A program made the position numbers and the translations under genes. Shown in pieces: positions 59,401-64,000 of a DNA stretch of 64,000 nt. Every line of letters starts with the position of its first letter. The stretch's first letter is position 1. This stretch comes from Raoultibacter timonensis. Lineage in GTDB: Bacteria > Actinomycetota > Coriobacteriia > Coriobacteriales > Eggerthellaceae. The stretch is taken from NCBI RefSeq assembly GCF_900240215.1, contig NZ_LT964681.1, forward strand, positions 329,620 through 393,619, in the 5' to 3' direction. The notes beneath the pieces were generated by a model, which was given only the letters and a program-made list of their open reading frames with translations, was not told the origin of the DNA and did not search any database.

Positions 59401-59836
59401 TGCCGCAGTCGACGGTGACGATGAAATCGGGCGAGAGCTTTTTAATGCGCTCGAATGCCTCCGCCGACAGACCGTACCCCTCGTCGAACCTGAGCGGAAT
59501 GAACGGCGTCACGCGGCCGCCGAGATCGCGTAGGCCCCGCGTGAGCGTGGCGGTTGCCGAGATGCCGTCGAGATCGAAATCGCCGAACACGATGATGTGC
59601 TTGTCTTGCTTGATGCACGCTTCGAGCGCATCGGCTACATCGGACAAACCGGGGATGGTGTACGGATCGAGCCAGTCGCGCTCAAGCGAGGGCGAGAGGA
59701 ATTCCCGCGCGGCCGCGGGGGTGTCGATCCCGCGGGCAACGAGCGTAGCGGCTACGAAATGCGGCAAGCCGAGATCTTGCTGCAAAAGAGCAACGGCGGC
59801 AGGATTTGCCGCCAGAATGTTGAACTGGGCTGACAT
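56495..59836 (-). CDS. recJ: RecJ exonuclease fused to a RecQ-like helicase
   Basis: A 1113-residue fusion. Residues 1-560 are RecJ, the 5'-3' single-strand DNA exonuclease. It shows DHH-family motifs VFGDFDLDGISATATL and TDHHEP, a DHHA1 segment, GRSVGQVNLFKAVEG and the OB-like end. After a linker with CSDCQE, residues from about 650 to 1000 are a superfamily 2 helicase: MATGRGKSLTFQ (Walker A), VVVDEAHHIGM (DEAH box), LALTATADAEM, TSAFGEGVNIPN and QMSGRAGRDG. RecQ and RecJ co-operate as separate proteins in other bacteria, so nuclease and motor are joined here. Start MSAQF at 59836. Confidence 0.93.
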   Translation of the reverse strand: MSAQFNILAANPAAVALLQQDLGLPHFVAATLVARGIDTPAAAREFLSPSLERDWLDPYTIPGLSDVADALEACIKQDKHIIVFGDFDLDGISATATLTRGLRDLGGRVTPFIPLRFDEGYGLSAEAFERIKKLSPDFIVTVDCGIASKNEAELIKAAGVGLAITDHHEPADLVPQGVPVADPKCGPDCPSSILAGVGVALKLVQVLGGRLGKPHLWREYTDLATLGTVADLMPMLSENRALVADGLARMNKAPRPCIAALLASAGVSDKELTATNMSFSIIPRLNAAGRMGDAQAALDLLLSDDFEEASRKAAELETINDTRRTIEAELSEIAKVQAAELYHGQRALVVSGDGWHEGVKGIVASRLVNTYGVPALLFTIDGDEARGSGRSVGQVNLFKAVEGLSDLLIRFGGHEAAVGVTLPADKLPEFTERLCAHLDELPPDSFHPRIEIDACVDLSELTLENVAELSRLAPFGQENPVPRYLARDVTLAGCRAVGAEKNHFSCQLSDGKHTVAGIMFHCSDLETLMHCDSVVNAAFEVQIDEWRGRRTVKAMLSSIAPARACAGLEACLNPENVSFVGDLYATSDAEICSDCQESAEAIEAYEAEREKNRQFWERKAAEDPDVLQAAIVQALIGDGSLHQSQREVLEALSQGASTLAVMATGRGKSLTFQVHAACEALLRGGTSLFVYPLRALIADQAFHINETLEAFGIASAVLTGENTPEERRQTFETLSEGSCDIVLTTPEFLAFHADEFARARRIGFVVVDEAHHIGMAKAGQRVAYASIGSSIAKLGEPVVLALTATADAEMADAIVSTLGIERTVLDDTRRCNLEVDDQRNLKNRESYLANLIASGEKTVIYVNSREQSVALARALRKLVPHMAPLVGFYNAGLTRADRKRIEELFRTDALAVLVATSAFGEGVNIPNIRHVVLFHMPFNEIEFNQMSGRAGRDGRPAVIHLLYGRGDAAINEQILRDTTPDHDCLAQVYRELRRMQKESAEKYFTASNADLAAVASANQHGAVSPASAACGVTVFRELGLVETHTAFVSGESMRSIHVRATDSKVELTDSVRYREGLGEREIFQSFKEWAIKSQREKLHTRVSGPILPDRANR

Positions 59837-59979
59837 GTGTATCGATACCTTACGTGCGAGTCGTCTGCTTTCAAAATCATTGTCGCACAAACCTGTTGCC
59901 ATGTCATGGAGGAAACGGCGGATACACCCGCGCGAAAACCACGCGATTCTCTGTGGGCTCCCTTCCGGGGCACGGCCAT

Positions 59980-60108
59980 GTCCGCCAACCGCCTCCGTGC
60001 GAAGCTTTTCCACGCTTTTCGCCGTCCGAACGATTTCCCGTCAGGCGTTTTGCCAGCAGAAATCATCGGGGAGCAAAAAAACCCGTCGCACGAAGGCGGT
60101 TGGCGGAC
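59980..60108. repeat. Intergenic inverted-repeat element (129 bp) upstream of recJ/recQ
   Basis: A 22-bp arm at 59980-60001 (beginning GTCCGCCAACCGCCT) recurs inverted at 60087-60108 with one mismatch. Inner segments CGATTTC and GAAATCATCG may extend the fold, and AAAAAAA (60075-60081) gives a T7 run on the minus strand. It lies in the 608-base divergent gap between recJ/recQ and the XRE gene. The remaining part of that gap shows no gene. Confidence 0.75.
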
Positions 60109-60445
60109 TACGAGGGCGTACCCGAAAGAGGAATACAGCAGGCAACCGCGGGGCCGAAACCCGCCTTAAGCCTAGAACAGCGCTGGCGTTTACCGGGAAA
60201 CGATCTTCGCAACCCGTTCGGGGCTTTCGCGTACCGAAACGAAGCAATCGGTTGATCCGTTATAAAATGCCTGATCAGAAGCTCCGCAACTTGAACGCGC
60301 GAAAAAAAGACCGAAACGCAACATCAGATTGCTGGGCGTTGCGGCGGCGCAACCGTATCGTTTGGAACGCCGAAGCGAGGTGCGCAGGGCCCGCGAACCT
60401 CGTGCATCGGATACAATACCACCAAACGCGAAAGGACCCGAACCC

Positions 60446-61552
60446 ATGAGCTTTGCAGACAACCTCGTCTACATACGCCAGCATTACGGTGTCACCCAGG
60501 AAGCCCTCGCCGAGCAGCTCGGCGTTTCCCGTCAGACCATCTCGAAGTGGGAAGCCAACATCAACTTCCCCGAGACCGACAAGCTTCTTATGCTGTGCGA
60601 CCTCTACAACACGAACCTCGACGATCTCATGCGCGGCAGCGTGCGCATCGCCAACGTGCACGACACCGAGCTCTACGATGTGCACATGAACCGCCATAGC
60701 AAAGCGATCGCCGCCATTCCGTTTTTCGTCTTACTGGGCGTCGGACTGCTCATCATGCTCGACGCGAGCGGCTTTCCCTCGAACCTTTCGACGGTCGTCA
60801 TGTTCTTCTTCATCATCATCGCGACCGTCATCGGCATCGTCTCGGGACTCGGCCACACCGAATTCAAGCGCAAGCACGCCGGCATCGACCCGCGCTACGA
60901 GACCGACGTGCTCGATCGGTTCGGTCGCCGCTTCACGACGATGATCGCCATCGGCGTCGGACTGATCCTGCTCGACGTCATAGCGCTTATCGGCTTTTCG
61001 CCCGAGCACGGAGACATCGTCGACCTCGGCTTCACGACGTTCCACTTCGATCTGTTCATGGGACCGTTTCTGTTTGTTTTGGCAATCGCCGTCTACATAC
61101 TCGTATACGCGGGCATGCAGAAGGAAAAATACGATCGCTCGGAGATCACCTACATCGCCAAAGACGGCACCGTCAAGCCGGGCGACCCCCGTGCGAAAAC
61201 GGCAGCCGAGCTCAAGCGCGACCACATCCTCGGCTGCATCTGCGGCGCGATCATGATACTCGCCGTCATCGTATTCTTGGTATGGGGCTTCTTGCCGAGC
61301 TTGGGCGATTTCGCATCGAGTGGCTTCGACAAGTTCGAACTCAAGGAATACATCAGAAACGGCCACGGCGGCTTCGCCGTGAGCTGGATCGCGTTTCCCG
61401 TCGGCGGCCTTCTGTGCGCCGTCGTATGCGTCATCGGAAGCGCGCTGTTCAAGACGAACGACGAGCTTATCGCCGAGGCGCGCAAGGAAAACCCCTGGGT
61501 CAAAGTCGAAGGCGAAGAGCCCGCGGCGGGCGGGCGGGCCGACACGAAGTAG
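60446..61552 (+). CDS. XRE-family regulator fused to a membrane domain
   Basis: A 368-residue protein. The amino-terminal Cro/XRE helix-turn-helix (about 6-60; YGVTQEALAEQLGVSRQTISKW) leads into six or so membrane helices from residue 90 on. Similar membrane-tethered XRE proteins act as one-component sensors of membrane or antibiotic stress. The function of this one is unknown. The start follows AAAGGA. It is divergent from recJ/recQ with the IR element between them. Confidence 0.85.
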   Translation: MSFADNLVYIRQHYGVTQEALAEQLGVSRQTISKWEANINFPETDKLLMLCDLYNTNLDDLMRGSVRIANVHDTELYDVHMNRHSKAIAAIPFFVLLGVGLLIMLDASGFPSNLSTVVMFFFIIIATVIGIVSGLGHTEFKRKHAGIDPRYETDVLDRFGRRFTTMIAIGVGLILLDVIALIGFSPEHGDIVDLGFTTFHFDLFMGPFLFVLAIAVYILVYAGMQKEKYDRSEITYIAKDGTVKPGDPRAKTAAELKRDHILGCICGAIMILAVIVFLVWGFLPSLGDFASSGFDKFELKEYIRNGHGGFAVSWIAFPVGGLLCAVVCVIGSALFKTNDELIAEARKENPWVKVEGEEPAAGGRADTK

Positions 61553-61558
61553 GCAACG

Positions 61559-61599
61559 GCGCAACGTCGCACGCCGCCGAACAGCCTGCGACGTTGCGC
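61559..61599 (+). terminator. Hairpin after the XRE gene
   Basis: A perfect 13-bp stem (GCGCAACGTCGCA / TGCGACGTTGCGC) with a 15-base loop lies just past the stop. There is no good T run, so termination strength is uncertain. Confidence 0.55.
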
Positions 61600-61699
61600 A
61601 GAATGCGCTTCGGACACTCGCATGGAGCAGCGCATCGGCCCTCATGCGTATTGCATGAAATCAACCTCCTTACGCAAGTCGGCTCATTTGGGTGCATAG

Positions 61700-61705
61700 T
61701 ATACT
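61700..61705 (+). promoter_or_regulatory. -10 box of thrC
   Basis: TATACT predicts a start near 61712, 31 bases before the chosen ATG at 61743. The two earlier in-frame ATGs lie at or before this transcription start, which decides the start codon. The -35 is poor. Confidence 0.5.
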
Positions 61706-61742
61706 GATGTGGCTTTTCGACACCGGCAGAAAGAATGCTCAG

Positions 61743-63290
61743 ATGACTCAGAACCGCTACATCGATACGCGCGGGCTGTGCGACGCCCCCGTCCCCTTCA
61801 CCGAAGCCGTCGTCAACGGGCTGGCCGAGGGAGGCGGGCTCTACGTACCCGAAAGCGTGCCGCACTTCACGCTCGACGAGATCGTTTCGATGGCGGAGCT
61901 CCCCTATGCCCAGAGGGCTGCGCGCATCTACCGGGCCTTCGACATCGACCTGGATGCCGAAACGATCGAAGAGCTTATGGCCCAGGCATACGGCGAGAAC
62001 TTCGACGACGAGGATATCTGCCCCATCACCTCCCTCGACGCCTCGACGCATATGCTCGAACTGTGGCACGGCCCCACAAGCGCGTTCAAAGACATGGCGC
62101 TGCAGTGCCTGCCCCGCTTCTTCTCGGCGAGCGCAGCCGCGCTCAAAGATGCCGGCACTATCGACAACGATTTCCTCATCCTCGTTGCCACCTCGGGCGA
62201 CACCGGCAAAGCCGCACTCGAGGGTTTCAAAGATCAAGCGGGTACGAACATTGCCGTCATGTACCCTCACGGCGGCGTAAGCGACATCCAATACAAGCAG
62301 ATGGCCACCCAGGCGGGCGACAACGTTATGGTATGGGCGGTATGCGGCAACTTCGACGATTGCCAAACCGGCGCGAAAGCCGTCTTCGGCGACGGCCCGT
62401 TCGCCGAAAGCCTCATGGGAGAGCGGAAAATCGCCCTCTCGAGCGCCAACTCCATCAACTGGGGCAGGCTTCTGCCTCAGATCGTCTACTACGTTTCCAG
62501 CTACGCCGTCTTGGTCGGCTCGGGCAAGGTCGCCGCCGGTCAGCCGATCGACGTCTGCGTGCCCACCGGCAACTTCGGGAACATCCTCGCCGCATGGTAC
62601 GCCAAGCAGATCGGTACGCCGATCGACATGCTCTTGTGCGCGAGCAACGAGAACCGCGTGCTCGCCGATTTCATCAACACCGGCACCTACGACATCTCCG
62701 AACGAGAATTCGTGCTCACGCCTTCGCCTTCGATGGACATCCTCGTGTCCTCGAACCTCGAGCGGCAGCTTTTCGAGCTGACGGGCCGCAGCGGCGAGGC
62801 CATTCGCTCGTGGATGGCCGACCTGCGCGATAAGCGCTCTTTCCGCATCGACGAGGAAACCTTCGCGAAGCTCCGCAGCGATTTTGCAGCCGATTCCATC
62901 GACAGCGCCGCCTGCTTCGCCGCCATCAAAGAGGTCTTCGAGCATCACAACTACCTGCTCGACCCGCATACGGCGGTGGCTTACCAGGCAGCGCAGAACC
63001 TTCGCGGCGAGAATCCGGTGCTCATTGCGAGCACGGCTCATTGGGCGAAGTTCGGCGAAAGCGTCTACCGCGCCATCCACGGCATCGCGCCGGGAGCCGC
63101 CCTTCCCGAAGAAGCGGCTTGCTTGAGCGGATGCGAACTCAACGAGCTTATCGCAAAAGAAACCGGCCTCGATTACATTCCGGCGAACCTTGCGAATCTC
63201 GACGAGACGGAAATCAGGTTTACGGATATAATCGACAGTGCGCCTGAAAGCATCGAGCAGGCAATCGTAAAGTTTCTTGATCAGCGGTAG
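61743..63290 (+). CDS. thrC: Threonine synthase
   Basis: A 515-residue PLP enzyme that turns O-phosphohomoserine into threonine. The PLP lysine is in GPTSAFKDMALQ. The amino start YIDTRGLCDAPVPFTEAV is the typical threonine synthase lead, ATSGDTGKAALEGF binds the PLP phosphate, and PTGNFGNILAAWYA contacts the substrate. The length matches the long (yeast/gamma-proteobacterial) subclass. No thrA or thrB is in the window; lysC and asd lie 16 kb upstream. Confidence 0.95.
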   Translation: MTQNRYIDTRGLCDAPVPFTEAVVNGLAEGGGLYVPESVPHFTLDEIVSMAELPYAQRAARIYRAFDIDLDAETIEELMAQAYGENFDDEDICPITSLDASTHMLELWHGPTSAFKDMALQCLPRFFSASAAALKDAGTIDNDFLILVATSGDTGKAALEGFKDQAGTNIAVMYPHGGVSDIQYKQMATQAGDNVMVWAVCGNFDDCQTGAKAVFGDGPFAESLMGERKIALSSANSINWGRLLPQIVYYVSSYAVLVGSGKVAAGQPIDVCVPTGNFGNILAAWYAKQIGTPIDMLLCASNENRVLADFINTGTYDISEREFVLTPSPSMDILVSSNLERQLFELTGRSGEAIRSWMADLRDKRSFRIDEETFAKLRSDFAADSIDSAACFAAIKEVFEHHNYLLDPHTAVAYQAAQNLRGENPVLIASTAHWAKFGESVYRAIHGIAPGAALPEEAACLSGCELNELIAKETGLDYIPANLANLDETEIRFTDIIDSAPESIEQAIVKFLDQR

Positions 63291-63340
63291 CCAGCCCGTC
63301 GCTCGGCACAACCGCCCAAGACCGGATAGGCAGGTAACCT

Positions 63341-63682
63341 ATGGCAGATCTGAGCGCTTTGAAGCCCGGCATTCGCCTGAGCATCGAAAACCCCTCATCG
63401 GAAAGCGGTTCGGTGTTCGGCCGAGGCATTGCGAACCTATGCTTAGGCGTTCGCGAGACCGGTTCGCTCAATGCAGCGGCAAAGGGCATGGGCATGGCGT
63501 ACAGCAAAGCCTGGCGCATCATCAAGGAGACCGAAGCGGCGCTTGGGGTGCAGCTTCTCGATCGAGACGGCGCCCACGGCAGCACGCTCACCGAAGCGGG
63601 AGATAAGATTCTCGATGCGTACGTCGAGCTTGATTCCCGCATGAGCGAAATGGCCGAGAAAGCCCTCAAAGAGCTCCTCTAA
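63341..63682 (+). CDS. ModE-like winged-helix regulator, DNA-binding domain only
   Basis: A 113-residue protein matching the amino-terminal LysR-type winged helix of ModE (ETGSLNAAAKGMGMAYSKAWRIIKETEAALGVQLL). The molybdate-binding TOBE domains of ModE are absent. Such single-domain forms are common near molybdoenzyme or transport genes; none is visible here. The start follows GGCAGGTAACC. Its stop overlaps the end of the convergent regulator by four bases. Confidence 0.87.
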   Translation: MADLSALKPGIRLSIENPSSESGSVFGRGIANLCLGVRETGSLNAAAKGMGMAYSKAWRIIKETEAALGVQLLDRDGAHGSTLTEAGDKILDAYVELDSRMSEMAEKALKELL

Positions 63683-64000
63683 GCATCTGCTTTCGATAAA
63701 TCCCGATAGTAGTAAACGGCAAGCTGCGTTCTGTTCTTCAGATCGAGTTTCTGAAGGATGGCGCTCACGTGGTTGCGCACCGTTCCCTCGCCGATAAACA
63801 GCTCGGCCGCTATCATCTTGTTGTCGAATCCCTGGGCGATAAGCTCGATGATCTCGTACTCGCGATCGGAAAGACCGTGCGCCTTCGCGGCTTCGCGGCG
63901 CGTTTTTGCGACATCCCCATCCGCGTCTTCGGCATCCGACCCACTCTTTTCCCCCGCTTCGGCGCGCATCAGCGTATCCACCCTCCCGATGACCTCGCCG
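63679..64000 (-). CDS. LuxR/NarL-type response regulator, carboxy end only (cut by the window edge)
   Basis: The last 106 or so residues of a regulator that continues past 64000. A linker rich in Asp, Glu and Ala precedes a complete LuxR-type helix-turn-helix (GLSDREYEIIELIAQGFDNK, then GEGTVRNHVSAILQKLDLKN). The residues before it (GEVIGRVDTLMRAEAG) look like the end of a receiver domain, so it is probably a two-component response regulator. A GTG at 63981 could only start a truncated protein and is not preferred. Confidence 0.8.
   Translation of the reverse strand, partial: GEVIGRVDTLMRAEAGEKSGSDAEDADGDVAKTRREAAKAHGLSDREYEIIELIAQGFDNKMIAAELFIGEGTVRNHVSAILQKLDLKNRTQLAVYYYRDLSKADA

Noticed and set aside
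59940-60000. Possible signal-recognition-particle RNA: CCGGAAGGGAGC on the minus strand at the edge of the inverted repeat
   Set aside because: The tetraloop-like core is present, but the flanking symmetric loop bases (AGCA and the pairing CAGG) do not match, and the surrounding stems do not fold into the expected hairpin.
61692-61742. Earlier in-frame ATGs for thrC (61692 and 61707)
   Set aside because: They fall before or on the predicted transcription start after TATACT at 61700-61705 and lack ribosome sites.

Overview
The window is chromosomal DNA of a high-GC, gene-dense bacterium. It most resembles the Coriobacteriia, family Eggerthellaceae (an Eggerthella/Gordonibacter/Raoultibacter-like gut anaerobe). 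The clues are a Tat-exported FAD oxidoreductase paired with a membrane-bound LuxR regulator, a 1552-residue BadF/HgdC-type activator protein, a RecJ protein fused to a RecQ-like helicase, many actinobacterial-style GTG starts, and TATACT/TATAAT-type -10 boxes. I see no phage, insertion sequence, CRISPR array or rRNA. One tRNA-Ala(CGC) is present. Genus-level placement is inference.

Layout. 0-2 kb: an SH3-domain exported protein broken by a 16-bp tandem duplication, tRNA-Ala, and Veg. 2.3-6.5 kb: a minus-strand operon metG-tatD-flavoprotein-ksgA. 6.6-15 kb: a NarK-type transporter, an exported coiled-coil/lysozyme-like protein, a sugar O-acetyltransferase, DHA2 and MATE exporters, a YgjP peptidase, rsmI and a 43-residue membrane peptide upstream of it. 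15-20.3 kb: an alpha/beta hydrolase, the divergent LuxR/FAD-reductase pair and two small genes. 20.3-24 kb: a coupled solute-binding lipoprotein and GGDEF/EAL receptor. 24-29.6 kb: the giant activator ATPase with its TetR regulator. 29.6-34.4 kb: an ornithine-cyclodeaminase-like gene, two aminotransferases, and birA. 34.5-38.1 kb: a CAP/cell-wall-binding protein and a UPF0210 protein. 38.1-43.5 kb: a toxin-antitoxin pair, DUF2089, YccF, TlyA, a P-type ATPase and a 39-residue membrane peptide. 43.6-46 kb: lysC-asd. 46.1-47.9 kb: a SatD/DUF3307 pair under a repeat-rich promoter. 48-53 kb: an Atg22-like transporter, a zinc phospholipase C-like protein, a TRIC channel, and Pit with its DUF47 partner. 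53-60 kb: recJ/recQ-rel-MBL hydrolase. 60-64 kb: a membrane XRE regulator, threonine synthase, a ModE-like regulator and a truncated LuxR-type response regulator.

Working together. lysC, asd and (16 kb away) thrC cover aspartate-family amino acid synthesis. Pit and DUF47 handle phosphate. metG, ksgA, tlyA, rsmI and tRNA-Ala serve translation. recJ/recQ and rel serve recombination and the stringent response. The most unusual module is SatD/DUF3307. SatD has the marks of a nucleotidyl-cyclase-like palm fold (Asp10, SGGDE 51-55, RGGIGFG 83-89) plus a C-terminal helix-turn-helix. Its partner is a polytopic membrane protein. Three regularly spaced GCAAC-N7-GTTGC palindromes lie upstream, one of them exactly filling the 17-bp promoter spacer. 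Other unexplained structures are three intergenic inverted-repeat elements of 129-165 bp, a 28-bp perfect palindrome that buries the ribosome binding site of the DUF2089 gene, and the frame-breaking 16-bp duplication.
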